Assembly: GCA_020849725.1 (NCBI GenBank) | Contig: JADLAZ010000178.1 | Span: 1-14,663 of the forward strand | From: Chloroflexota bacterium | Lineage (GTDB): Bacteria; Chloroflexota; Chloroflexia; Thermomicrobiales; JADLAZ01 | Reading direction: 5' to 3' | Length of the DNA: 14,663 nucleotides | In this document: piece by piece, positions 1 to 8,625 of the stretch | Layout of the letters: every line of letters begins with the position of its first letter | Position numbering within the stretch: the stretch's first letter is position 1 | The notes under the pieces: model-generated | The model's database searches: none | What the model was told of the DNA's origin: nothing | What the model saw: only the letters and a program-made list of their open reading frames with translations | Translations under genes and position numbers: made by a program

Positions 1-42
1 AGCGACGGCTGGCGCCAGGAGATCGAGCACGCTAGACTGCAT
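1..42 (-). CDS. 5' end of an unidentified leftward gene (partial)
   Basis: Only the first 14 codons are in the window, reading MQSSVLDLLAPAVA, and the gene runs off the left edge. The start is chosen because ATG at 42-40 is preceded on the minus strand by a near-perfect Shine-Dalgarno, AGAGGAGGG, ending about four bases before it. A possible promoter lies a further 40 bases upstream. The fragment is too short to assign a family. It would be divergent from the nucleotidyltransferase gene at 231. The ribosome binding site supports a real start; the rest is unseen. Confidence 0.5.
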   Translation of the reverse strand, partial: MQSSVLDLLAPAVA

Positions 43-84
43 TCGGCCCTCCTCTGCGACGAATAGTGCGCTTCACACACGCCT

Positions 85-113
85 ATCCTAGCAAAGGAGG
101 GCTGCCCTGTAGA
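85..113 (-). promoter_or_regulatory. Possible sigma-70-type promoter for the leftward gene at 42
   Basis: On the minus strand, TCTACA (113-108) and TAGGAT (90-85) are separated by exactly 17 bases. Each matches the -35 and -10 consensus at four of six positions. The predicted start of transcription is near 78, giving a 5' leader of about 36 bases with the strong ribosome binding site at its end. The matches are partial, so this is only a candidate. Confidence 0.3.
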
Positions 114-170
114 ACGCATTCGCCCTGCCGGTGGCAGCCCCTGATCGGGCCACTGCCGCCCGCGTGCCGC

Positions 171-176
171 TATACT
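171..176 (+). promoter_or_regulatory. Candidate -10 box TATACT for the nucleotidyltransferase gene
   Basis: TATACT stands out as the only A/T-rich hexamer in this GC-rich stretch and lies 54 bases before the ATG at 231. The same hexamer occurs in three other intergenic regions of this window at gene-proximal positions. No convincing -35 element is seen 16-18 bases upstream. Transcription would start near 183. Confidence 0.45.
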
Positions 177-230
177 CAGCGGTGAGGTGGGCGCGATCGT
201 CCGCTCTCGGCACGGAAGGAGTGCAGCGTC

Positions 231-1220
231 ATGAAGGTCGTCATCCCGCTGGCCGGCTTCGGCACCCGGCTGCGCCCGCACACCTGGAGCCGTCCCAAGC
301 CGCTGGTGTCGGTCGCCGGCAAGCCGGTTCTCGGTCACGTCATCGACGACCTTCTGCCGCTTGCGCCAGACGAGATGATCTTCATCACCGGCTGGCTGGG
401 CGACCAGATCGAAGACTACGTCAGCCAGGCCTACCCGGCGTTGCGTGCCCGCTACACCGAGCAGAAGGAGCTCAAGGGGCAGGCCCACGCCATCTCCCTT
501 GTCAAGGACCACGTCCGTGGCGAGATGGTGATCGTCTTCGTCGACACCCTGTTCCAGGCCGACCTCGGCCAACTGCGTGACCTGGACGGCGACGGCGCCA
601 TCTTCGTCAAGGAAGTCGAGGACCCGCGCCGGTTCGGCGTCGTCGTCCTCGACGACACCGGGATCATCACCAGCCTGGTGGAGAAGCCGTCGAGTATGGA
701 GAACCGGCTGGCGGTGATCGGCCTCTACTACGTGCGGCGCGCCGAGGACCTGTTCGAGGCCATCGACGACCTGATGGCACGCAACATCCAGACCAAGGGT
801 GAGTTCTACCTGGCCGACGCCTTCAACCTGATGATCGAGCGCGGCGCGCGGCTGCGCGCGCCGGTCGTCGAGGGCTGGGAGGACTGCGGCACGACCGAGA
901 CACTGCTGGAGACGAACCGCTCGCGCCTGGGCCGCCAGCCATCATCGCCGGACCAACCCGGCGTGGCCGTGATCCCGCCGGTGCTGATCGCCCCGGACGC
1001 GACCGTCGAGCGGGCCGTCATCGGGCCGCACGTGAGCATCGGCGCCGGCGCCGTCGTGCGCGACGCCATCGTGCGCGACGCCGTCGTCGACGATGGCGCG
1101 ACGGTCGAGCAGGCGCTGGTCGAGCACAGCGTCGTCGGCCGCGGTGCGCGGCTCCGAGGCCGCTTCCAGCGCGTCAATCTGGGCGAGACGAGCGCCAGCC
1201 TGGACGACGGCGCATGGTGA
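231..1220 (+). CDS. Sugar-phosphate nucleotidyltransferase with C-terminal beta-helix
   Basis: This 329-residue cytosolic enzyme should join a sugar 1-phosphate to a nucleotide, giving an NDP-sugar (glucose-1-phosphate thymidylyltransferase/RmlA-like superfamily) for cell-surface polysaccharide or glycoside synthesis. The nucleotide-binding start is clear: GFGTRLRP at residues 9-16 and RPKPL at 21-25. Further hallmarks are D105 in the FVDTLF strand (catalytic metal region), EKP at 151-153 and the WEDCGT segment at 216-221. After about residue 240 the sequence becomes V/I/A/G-rich with hexapeptide periodicity (for example IGPHVSIGAGAVV), as in a left-handed beta-helix, so this resembles the long, two-domain members of the family. 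The start is supported by GGAAGGAG nine bases upstream. The sugar and nucleotide specificity cannot be read from the sequence. prmA follows after 40 bases on the same strand. Confidence 0.9.
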   Translation: MKVVIPLAGFGTRLRPHTWSRPKPLVSVAGKPVLGHVIDDLLPLAPDEMIFITGWLGDQIEDYVSQAYPALRARYTEQKELKGQAHAISLVKDHVRGEMVIVFVDTLFQADLGQLRDLDGDGAIFVKEVEDPRRFGVVVLDDTGIITSLVEKPSSMENRLAVIGLYYVRRAEDLFEAIDDLMARNIQTKGEFYLADAFNLMIERGARLRAPVVEGWEDCGTTETLLETNRSRLGRQPSSPDQPGVAVIPPVLIAPDATVERAVIGPHVSIGAGAVVRDAIVRDAVVDDGATVEQALVEHSVVGRGARLRGRFQRVNLGETSASLDDGAW

Positions 1221-1260
1221 GTGACGGCATGCCTCTGGTCGGAGCGCCCGGGGGCCAGCG

Positions 1261-2187
<927 letters not shown>

Positions 2188-2227
2188 AAAGTGAGCGATG
2201 GACCGTTGGGCCGGCCCTTGTCTCTTG

Positions 2228-2278
2228 CCCGCGCCCGCGCCCTCTCCCAGAGGGAGAGGGGACTGGTCGTGGCGCGGG
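2228..2278. repeat. Two-tier palindromic intergenic element between prmA and rsmE
   Basis: A perfect 9-bp inner stem (CCCTCTCCC at 2240-2248, loop AGA, GGGAGAGGG at 2252-2260) sits inside an 8-bp outer stem (CCCGCGCC at 2228-2235 with GGCGCGGG at 2271-2278). The core resembles the widespread CCCTCTCCC/GGGAGAGGG dispersed palindromes seen in many GC-rich genomes, and a degenerate relative lies at 8626-8670 in this window. It occupies most of the gap between prmA and the likely rsmE start and could affect message stability or partial termination. The structure is visible directly; the role is inferred. Confidence 0.7.
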
Positions 2279-2306
2279 ACGGCCGGCGTCCTCGCCCACC
2301 ACACTA

Positions 2307-3050
2307 ATGCACCGCTTCTTCGTGCCCACGGCGTTGCTGGTCAACCAGCCCACGGTGACGCTGCGCGGCCCGATCGCTCATCAGATGGCGCGCGTGCTGC
2401 GCCTGCGCCCCGGCGAGCCGGTGGGGCTGTTCGACGGCAGCGGCCACGAGTGGCAGGTGACGCTGACGGCGGTGGCGCCGGCCGCCGTGCAGGGCACGAT
2501 TGTGGCGATCACCTCCTCCACGGCTGAGTCACGCCTGCGCCTGACGCTGGTCCAGGCGCTGCTCAAGGGCGACGCCACCAGCACGGTCATTCAGAAGGCC
2601 GTCGAGGTCGGCGTCGCCGCGATCGTGCCGGTCGTCACCGAGCGCTGCATCACGCGCGCCGTGGAGGATCACCGGCTGGCGCGCTGGCGGCGCATCGCCC
2701 AGGAAGCGGCCGAGCAGTCCGGCCGCGCACTCGTGCCACCAGTGACCGCGTCAGCTGCACTACCGGACGCGCTGGCGGCACTGGAGGCCACGCCGACGAT
2801 CGTGCTGTGGGAAGGCGAGCGTGCGGCCGGCCTCGCCGCGGCGCTGCGCTCGCTGCCGGCCCCGCTGACGGCGCTGGCGCTGGTCGTCGGCCCGGAGGGC
2901 GGCCTGACGGCCGGCGAGGTCGAGCGGGCCGCCGCGGCCGGCGCGATCGTAGCCAGCCTCGGCCCGCGCGTCCTGCGCGCCGACACGGCCGGCCTCGTCG
3001 CCGCGGCGGCGGTGCTGTTCGCCGCTGGCGACCTGGGCGGTCCCACCTGA
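2307..3050 (+). CDS. rsmE: 16S rRNA m3U1498 methyltransferase
   Basis: This 247-residue SPOUT-class enzyme methylates N3 of U1498 in 16S rRNA using SAM. The N-terminus MHRFFVP is the family's usual start and opens a PUA-like domain (about 1-70). The knotted catalytic domain contains QKAVEVGV at 96-103, EAAEQSGR at 133-140, GPEGG at 195-199 and LGPRVLRADTA at 218-228, the SAM-binding knot (more often with E than D before TA). ATG at 2307 is chosen on protein homology, but no Shine-Dalgarno precedes it. The same frame is open back to GTG at 2184, which overlaps the prmA stop as GTGA and would add 41 residues encoded largely by the palindromic repeat. The two starts cannot be separated from sequence alone; the shorter protein matches family length. 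Confidence 0.9.
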   Translation: MHRFFVPTALLVNQPTVTLRGPIAHQMARVLRLRPGEPVGLFDGSGHEWQVTLTAVAPAAVQGTIVAITSSTAESRLRLTLVQALLKGDATSTVIQKAVEVGVAAIVPVVTERCITRAVEDHRLARWRRIAQEAAEQSGRALVPPVTASAALPDALAALEATPTIVLWEGERAAGLAAALRSLPAPLTALALVVGPEGGLTAGEVERAAAAGAIVASLGPRVLRADTAGLVAAAAVLFAAGDLGGPT

Positions 3051-3132
3051 TTAGCCAGCCGGCGTCAGAGCCGAGCGCCCTGCCCCGGCGTGGCAGCAAT
3101 GTGGGATGGATCACCCACGTTGGCCAAGCGTG

Positions 3133-3155
3133 CAGGCGCCAAGGTAGGCGCCCTG
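3133..3155. repeat. Small hairpin GGCGCC/GGCGCC
   Basis: GGCGCC at 3135-3140 pairs with GGCGCC at 3147-3152 across the loop AAGGTA. The flanking CA and TG extend the stem to 8 bp with one bulged C at 3153. There is no U-tract on either side, so it is not a classical terminator. It sits 82 bases past the rsmE stop and may act as a 3' end structure for that transcript. Confidence 0.4.
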
Positions 3156-3249
3156 GTTCCCCAGCGCAGCAGCGCCCCTGGAGATGCGGGATGCAAGGTC
3201 CAGTAGCGCCGCGCTGGCAGCCGGCTCTGGCAAGGGTGTTCTTCCTCGC

Positions 3250-3293
3250 CGCCGGTCTGCCGCCATCCACGTCGGCCGGCGGTCAGACCGGCG
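3250..3293. terminator. 15-bp hairpin between convergent genes, possible bidirectional terminator
   Basis: The left arm at 3250-3264 (C followed by GCCGGTCTGCCGCC) pairs with the right arm at 3278-3293 (GGCGG, a single bulged T at 3283, then CAGACCGGCG), giving 15 bp around a 13-base loop. This is the strongest inverted repeat in the window. It lies between two convergent transcription units, where a structure serving both directions would be expected. No T-run follows on either strand, so intrinsic termination would be atypical, or the structure may only stabilise 3' ends. Confidence 0.45.
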
Positions 3294-3407
3294 CGGCCGC
3301 CGCCACGGACGCGATCGGCACGGTCGACACCGATGCCAACCGCAGGGGATGGCGCGGATGACGACCCGTCCCGCGCCACCCTAGCATCACGTCATGGCGC
3401 CGCCACG

Positions 3408-4586
3408 TCAGTAGGCGATATCGACCCGGCGGCCCTCCCGCGACGAGCGCACGATAGCATCGGCGACGACGGCCGCCCGGTAGCCATCCTCGAAGGTAGC
3501 GCCGTAGGGAGCGACGTCGCTGCCGGTGACGACGGCGCGCAGGAAATGCTCGATCTCGTGGACAAACGTATGCTCCCAGCCGATGATGTGCCCCTGCGGC
3601 CACCACTTGTCCCAGAAGGGATGGAAGCTCTCCGAGATCAGCACGTTGCGGAAGCCGTTGGCCTCGCGCGGCTGGGTGTCGGTCAGGTAGACCTCCAGCT
3701 CGTTGAAGCGCTCCAGGTTGAAGACGATCGTGCCCTTCGCGCCGTTGATCTCGAAGGTGTTGTGATTGGCCCGCCCGCGGCAGAAGCGCGACGCCTCCAG
3801 CGTGCCGACCGCGCCATTCGCGAACTCGACCACCGCCTCGAAGGCATCGTCGACATCGACCGCCTCGCCGCCGCGCTGGCCGATGAACGTCTTGGTGAGG
3901 CCCATTACCCGCGCCGGCTCGCCGACCAGGAAGCGCGCCAGGTCAATGATGTGCGTGCCCAGATCGCCCAGCGCGCCCGAGCCGGCCTCGTCCTTGCGCA
4001 GCCGCCAGACCATCGGGAAGTCGGCGTCGGCGATCCACTGCTGCAGGTAGCGCGCCCGGAAATGGTAGATCTCGCCCAGCGCGCCCTGCTCGATCAGCAG
4101 CCGCGCCTGGCGCACCGCCGGCACGAACCGGTAGTTGAAAGCGCACATGTGCTTGACGCCGGCGGCCGTGACCGCGTCAAGCATCCGCTTCGACTCAGCG
4201 GCATCGCGGCCGAGGGGCTTCTCGCACAGCACGTGCTTGCCGGCCTGAGCGGCGGCGATCGACGGCTCGGCGTGGAAGTTGTTCGGCCCACAGTTATCGA
4301 AGACCTGGATCGCCGGGTCGGCCAGCAGTGCCCGCCAGTCCGTGTGCGCCTGCTCGAAGCCGTAGCGCAGCGCGGCGGTCTGGACGGCGTCAGCGCTGCG
4401 GCCGGCGATGGCGACCAGCCGCGGCCGGGCCACTGGCGGGTAGAAGATGTACGGCAGCTTCTTGTAGCCGTTGGCGTGCGCCTTGCCCATGAAGGCATAG
4501 CCGAGCATGCCGATGCCGATCTCCGGCGCCTCGACCTCCGGCCGCGTTACATTGCCCATTGTTACGAAGCCGACATCCTCCGACAT
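3408..4586 (-). CDS. Gfo/Idh/MocA family NAD(P)-dependent oxidoreductase
   Basis: This 392-residue cytosolic dehydrogenase probably oxidises or reduces a hydroxyl of a sugar, inositol or glycoside using NAD(P). The Rossmann fold starts with GIGMLGYAFMGKAH (about 24-37), the family dinucleotide-binding loop. CEKPLG at 121-126 holds the conserved catalytic-site EKP lysine. NYRF (151-154) and GDLGTHIIDL (207-216) provide the substrate-site residues, with H212/D215 in the usual motif. The C-terminal beta-sheet domain ends with a helix containing FEDGYRAAVVADAI. The start at 4586 is chosen because AGGAGGAG lies just upstream; an upstream in-frame ATG at 4655 falls inside the preceding gene and lacks one. 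It sits 31 bases behind the epimerase gene, so the two are almost certainly co-transcribed and act on the same sugar. The substrate is unknown. Confidence 0.9.
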   Translation of the reverse strand: MSEDVGFVTMGNVTRPEVEAPEIGIGMLGYAFMGKAHANGYKKLPYIFYPPVARPRLVAIAGRSADAVQTAALRYGFEQAHTDWRALLADPAIQVFDNCGPNNFHAEPSIAAAQAGKHVLCEKPLGRDAAESKRMLDAVTAAGVKHMCAFNYRFVPAVRQARLLIEQGALGEIYHFRARYLQQWIADADFPMVWRLRKDEAGSGALGDLGTHIIDLARFLVGEPARVMGLTKTFIGQRGGEAVDVDDAFEAVVEFANGAVGTLEASRFCRGRANHNTFEINGAKGTIVFNLERFNELEVYLTDTQPREANGFRNVLISESFHPFWDKWWPQGHIIGWEHTFVHEIEHFLRAVVTGSDVAPYGATFEDGYRAAVVADAIVRSSREGRRVDIAY

Positions 4587-4617
4587 GCTCGCTCCTCCTC
4601 GTCCGGCCGTGCCGCGC

Positions 4618-5622
<1,005 letters not shown>

Positions 5623-5717
5623 GCGCCGTCCTCCTTCTCGCCAGCGCCCACCAGTCCTCGATCGGACCCACCGCCGTCACAGCGCCGCGGACGCGACGTC
5701 GTGACGGTCAGGCGTCG

Positions 5718-6107
5718 CTACAGCCAGTGGACCAGCTCGATGCGGTTGCCTTCCGGATCACGGAAGAAGGCCAGCTTCAGCGATCGCCCGACCTCGGGGA
5801 TCTCGCGCTGCGTGAGCGGTGTCTCGAACTCAACGCCCTGGGCCTGGAGATTGGCGCACACCTCATCGATGTTGTCGACCGACAGGCCAATGTGATCGAA
5901 GACGCCCTTGACCGAGGTGTCGTCGTCCTCGGCGCGCACGAGTTGCAGGCCGGGATAGAAGATCGTGCGTGGCCGGGCCGCGTCGCCCATCGCCCGCAGC
6001 CGCGGCAGCCCAACGGTGTTCTCGTAGAAGGCAGCCACCCGCTCCAGATCTTTGACGCGCAGCGCTGTGTGGTTGTTGTCAGGCGAGATCCTGGCCGTCA
6101 CCGCCAT
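5718..6107 (-). CDS. VOC-superfamily (glyoxalase/dioxygenase fold) protein
   Basis: This 129-residue protein is a single vicinal-oxygen-chelate unit made of two beta-alpha-beta-beta-beta modules. The candidate metal ligands are all present at the expected places: H13 in NNHTALRV, Q55 in PGLQLV, H72 in DHIGLSV and E124 in GNRIELVHWL. The DPEGNRIEL ending is the typical second-module signature. The function could be a glyoxalase-like lyase or isomerase, an epimerase or a dioxygenase; nothing selects among them. GGAGGAGGAGG lies directly upstream of the ATG. It is 95 bases ahead of the epimerase gene and probably shares its message. A TATACT box 52 bases before the start suggests that the VOC-epimerase-oxidoreductase group has its own promoter. 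Confidence 0.88.
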   Translation of the reverse strand: MAVTARISPDNNHTALRVKDLERVAAFYENTVGLPRLRAMGDAARPRTIFYPGLQLVRAEDDDTSVKGVFDHIGLSVDNIDEVCANLQAQGVEFETPLTQREIPEVGRSLKLAFFRDPEGNRIELVHWL

Positions 6108-6159
6108 GCCGTCCTCCTCCTCCGCGATCGCCGGTTCCAGTCCGTCCGGAGCCGGCGCC

Positions 6160-6165
6160 AGTATA
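6160..6165 (-). promoter_or_regulatory. Candidate extended -10 box TGCTATACT for the VOC gene
   Basis: On the minus strand TATACT is preceded by TGC, giving an extended -10 form that can compensate for a poor -35. The predicted transcription start is near 6153, giving a leader of about 46 bases to the ATG at 6107. It lies in the 108-base gap after the glycosyltransferase stop, the largest gap in the leftward run. Confidence 0.45.
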
Positions 6166-6215
6166 GCAGAGCGGCAGCCCCCGGCAGGTGCGGGCCGGCG
6201 AGGACGGTCTGGTCA

Positions 6216-7373
6216 TCAACCACGACCCACCACCCGCCCAAGGAGGTCCAGGTATTGCCGCCCGATGCGGGGCCAGGCAAGCTCCTGGGCATAGGCCCGG
6301 GCGCCTGCCCGGTAGCGTTCCCGCCGGTCGGTATCGGCCAGCAGCAGGCGCAGCGCGGCGGTCAGCGCCACCGGATCGGCCGGCGGGACGAGGACGCCGC
6401 GCTCGTGCGCCAGCACGTGGCGCGCGTACAGAAACGGCGTGGCGACGCAGCAGCAGCCGGCGCTGAGTGCGAACATCAGCGTGCCGCTGCCGGCCTGCGC
6501 CAGGTCATGGTAGGGGGCGAGGTAGATGTCGGTGGCGATGAGCAGATCGCGCAGGTCCTGGTCGGGGATGTACCGCTCTTCAAAGCGCACGTGATCGGTC
6601 AGGCCCAGATCGGCCACCAGCGCCCGCAGGCCAGCGGCGTAGTCCGGCGGCTCGTAGGGGTGCATCCGGCCAAGCACCAAATAGAGCAGGCGTGGGCACG
6701 CTGCCACCAGCGGCGGCAGCGCCCGCAGCACATCCTCGATGCCCCGGTGGCGGTTGAGCAGGCCGAAGGTCGTCAGCACCAGCCGGTCGTCCAGGCCCAG
6801 GCGAACACGCAGTGCCGCCCGGTCGACCGGCGGGAAGACCGGCGCGCCGTGCGGCGCCACGCTCACCCGCTCCGGCGGCAACCCGACCTCGGCGATCAGC
6901 GCCTCGCGCACGACCGGCAGGAAGACGGTTGCCTGCGCGATCCGCGCGCCGATCTCGCCCAGGAGGCGCAATCGGTTGGCCCGGTTGTAGGTCGATTCCA
7001 CCAGCGGCGCCGTGTGCAGCGTCGCGACGACCGGCACGTGCAGCCGGTCCAGGAAGCGCAGGATAAGCTCACCGTCGAAGCCGCCCCACAACCCGAACTC
7101 GTGCTGCAGGCTGACGACGTCGGCGCCGCTGGCGTTGATCCAGGCAGCCACGCGGCGCAGGCTGGCCAGATCCTCCTTGTCGATCTGCTGGCGGACGGCT
7201 GGTGAATAGTCAAAGCGGTCGCCGGGGTCATTGATGGCGGCTACGCGCCAGTCGGTGCGCGGCTCGGCCAGCGACAGTGCCGCCGCCAGGTCGCCGCTGT
7301 AGGCAGCGATGCCGCACGGCTTCGGCTGCCAGGTCGAGACGAACAGCACCTTGAGGGGCCGCTCGGCGCTCAC
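6216..7373 (-). CDS. Family-4-type glycosyltransferase
   Basis: This 385-residue GT-B-fold enzyme should transfer a sugar from an activated donor to a glycan, lipid or small molecule. The N-terminal Rossmann domain begins LKVLFVSTWQPKPCGIA (8-24), followed by SLQHEFGLWGG (88-98), a hallmark of one GT4 subgroup. The C-terminal donor domain has VLTTFGLLNRHRGIEDVL and, in place of the classical E-x7-E loop, AGSGTLMFALSAG, so the usual donor-ribose glutamates are missing, as in QHEFG-type relatives. The start is GTG at 7373, overlapping the TGA stop of the GNAT gene as GTGA, and the protein begins just before the first beta strand. The open frame continues further upstream only as the shadow of the GNAT gene. 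Translation is probably coupled to the acetyltransferase. The acceptor is unknown. Confidence 0.85.
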   Translation of the reverse strand: MSAERPLKVLFVSTWQPKPCGIAAYSGDLAAALSLAEPRTDWRVAAINDPGDRFDYSPAVRQQIDKEDLASLRRVAAWINASGADVVSLQHEFGLWGGFDGELILRFLDRLHVPVVATLHTAPLVESTYNRANRLRLLGEIGARIAQATVFLPVVREALIAEVGLPPERVSVAPHGAPVFPPVDRAALRVRLGLDDRLVLTTFGLLNRHRGIEDVLRALPPLVAACPRLLYLVLGRMHPYEPPDYAAGLRALVADLGLTDHVRFEERYIPDQDLRDLLIATDIYLAPYHDLAQAGSGTLMFALSAGCCCVATPFLYARHVLAHERGVLVPPADPVALTAALRLLLADTDRRERYRAGARAYAQELAWPRIGRQYLDLLGRVVGRG

Positions 7374-7963
7374 TGGCGACCACCTGCCGTTGGCCCGGCA
7401 GCCTGGAACTCGGCGCGGGTCAGGCCGTACTCGACAGCCGGCCGGCCGACGTACCAGGCGGCTGGATCCGGCCCGGTGTAGGTGAAGTCGCGCACGAAGC
7501 GCAACCCGGCCCGTTCCATCACCCGGACCGAGGCGACATTGTCGACCAGCGCCATGGCCACGATGCGCTCGACTGTGGGGCGATCGAAGCCGTACCGCAT
7601 GAGCGCGCGACTGCCCTCGGTCGCGTAGCCATGACCCCAGGCGTCGCCGCGCAGCCGGTAGCCGAGCGCCATGGTGCGTCCAACGGGCGGCACGTCGTCG
7701 CCTGGGGGCCGGAGATGGAACCAACCGAGGAAGCGCCCGCTGGCTATGTCGATGGCGGCCCAGTAGCCCCAGTCGTCCGAGCGCCGGTGCCAATCCAGAT
7801 AGCGCGGCAGCGTCTGCTCGCGGGTGACGCGCGCCGCGATCGGCTCACCGCCGTTGATGAACCGCAGCACCGCCGGGTCGCTGTCGAGCGCGATCAGAGC
7901 GTCAGCATCGTCCGTCGTGAACTGCCGCAAGATCAGCCGTTCCGTTCGCAGCACGATCCGCAT
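7370..7963 (-). CDS. GNAT-family N-acetyltransferase, RimJ/RimL-like
   Basis: This 197-residue acetyl-CoA-dependent acyltransferase begins with the RTERLILRQF strand typical of RimJ/RimL-type members. Motif A, LGYRLRGDAWGHGYATEG (100-117), contains the R/Q-x-x-G-x-G/A pyrophosphate loop. DNVASVRVMERAGL (141-154) is the conserved C-terminal helix and strand. Substrates of this group range from ribosomal proteins to small amines and antibiotics, and none is indicated here. The start at 7963 is preferred over an upstream ATG at 8050 because homology begins at MRIVLRTERL, GAGGGTGG precedes it, and a TATACT box lies only 41 bases upstream, so the longer reading would begin before the transcript does. 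Its stop overlaps the glycosyltransferase start by four bases. Confidence 0.88.
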   Translation of the reverse strand: MRIVLRTERLILRQFTTDDADALIALDSDPAVLRFINGGEPIAARVTREQTLPRYLDWHRRSDDWGYWAAIDIASGRFLGWFHLRPPGDDVPPVGRTMALGYRLRGDAWGHGYATEGSRALMRYGFDRPTVERIVAMALVDNVASVRVMERAGLRFVRDFTYTGPDPAAWYVGRPAVEYGLTRAEFQAAGPTAGGRQ

Positions 7964-8004
7964 CTGCCCACCCTCACGCTTGCGCTCCACGCCCCGGTCC
8001 CGCG

Positions 8005-8012
8005 AGTATACC
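8005..8012. promoter_or_regulatory. Shared GTATAC core, candidate bidirectional -10 box
   Basis: The palindrome GTATAC (8006-8011) in the 122-bp gap between two divergent genes gives TGGTATACT on the minus strand (extended -10 toward the GNAT gene, 41 bases from its ATG) and TATACC on the plus strand toward the queD-like gene (start 8086). It is the only A/T-rich core in the gap. No clear -35 is seen on either side. The minus-strand reading matches the TATACT boxes elsewhere in the window; the plus-strand reading is weaker. Confidence 0.4.
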
Positions 8013-8085
8013 AGCGGCGTCGCCATGGCACGGCGGCGCGCGCCGACCACGTCAGCCGAACCATCGCCGTCGCCAGGAGGCTGCC

Positions 8086-8505
8086 ATGGTGACCATCACG
8101 CGGCGCGAGACGTTCACCGCCGCCCACCGGCTGTTCAATCCCGCCTGGACCGACGAGCGCAACCGCGCCATCTTCGGCAAGGACGCCCAGTTGCACGGGC
8201 ACACCTACACGCTCGAGGTCAGCGTGCGCGGTCCGGTCGTGCCCGACACGGGCATGGTCATGGACCTGCGCGAACTCCGCGACGCCATTCGCCGCACGCT
8301 GATCGACAAGCTCGACCACGCCGACCTCAACACGACGGTCGATTTCCTCACTGGCCGGATGCCATCGGCCGAGAACATCATCGTCGCTTGCTGGCGCGAG
8401 TTGGCGCCGGCCATCGCGCCGCACCGCCTCGTGCGTCTGCGCCTGTGGGAATCAGAGAACAACAGCGTTGAGTACGATGGTACGGGCGAGGAGTGGGTGG
8501 AGTAG
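8086..8505 (+). CDS. PTPS/QueD-family pterin synthase with Asp replacing the catalytic Cys
   Basis: This 139-residue protein has the T-fold of 6-pyruvoyl- and 6-carboxytetrahydropterin synthases, which act on dihydroneopterin triphosphate. Zinc ligands H14, H37 and H39 (in AAHRL and LHGHTY), the D77-H78 pair in KLDHADLN, the PSAEN segment (93-97) and pterin-anchoring E122 in LWES are all present. The catalytic Cys of QueD (C-x3-HGH) is replaced by D33 in FGKDAQLHGH, read from codon GAC; the only Cys, C102, lies in a distant helix. It may therefore not be a true QueD. A PTPS paralogue class with Glu replacing or joining the Cys has been reported to supply hydroxymethyldihydropterin for folate in Chloroflexi lacking FolB, and an Asp version could act similarly. 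AGGAGG precedes the ATG. No other queuosine or folate gene is adjacent. Confidence 0.9.
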   Translation: MVTITRRETFTAAHRLFNPAWTDERNRAIFGKDAQLHGHTYTLEVSVRGPVVPDTGMVMDLRELRDAIRRTLIDKLDHADLNTTVDFLTGRMPSAENIIVACWRELAPAIAPHRLVRLRLWESENNSVEYDGTGEEWVE

Positions 8506-8548
8506 AGCGAGTGGGCCGCGTAGAACGTGGAGGTGAGGAAAAACGGGG

Positions 8549-8584
8549 CTTCGGCTCCGCTCCTCGGCCTGGGCGTAGTCGAAG
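8549..8584. repeat. Imperfect palindrome of the CTTCGGCT...AGTCGAAG type
   Basis: The left arm CTTCGGCTCCGC (8549-8560) pairs with the right arm GCGTAGTCGAAG (8573-8584) over 12 positions with one mismatch and one G-T pair, around a 12-base loop. From memory, similar TTCGACTACGC-containing palindromes are dispersed in Chloroflexi and other GC-rich genomes. It lies 43 bases past the PTPS stop and could serve as a 3' hairpin, though no U-tract follows. Confidence 0.55.
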
Positions 8585-8625
8585 GCAACCGGCGGGGTGA
8601 GAGCCTCTCCGCACCACGGCCAGTT

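Larger units (their letters stand above)
3051..3407. other. Convergent intergenic region, no gene seen
   Basis: This 357-bp gap lies between the stops of rsmE (rightward) and the Gfo/Idh/MocA gene (leftward). No open frame in it has a ribosome binding site or recognisable product. It contains two inverted repeats, listed separately: a short one at 3133-3155 and a strong one at 3250-3293. The composition is as GC-rich as the genes. It could be the decayed remains of a gene or a region of repeats, but nothing identifies it. Confidence 0.6.

Noticed and set aside
5727..7205. A 492-codon plus-strand open frame across the VOC and glycosyltransferase genes
   Set aside because: It lies antisense to two recognisable genes and crosses the gap between them; no motifs or start signal.
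7374..7793. An N-terminal extension of the glycosyltransferase up to 7793
   Set aside because: The extra 140 residues are Arg/Ala/Pro-rich and antisense-like, being the GNAT gene read in another frame. The GTGA overlap gives a better start.
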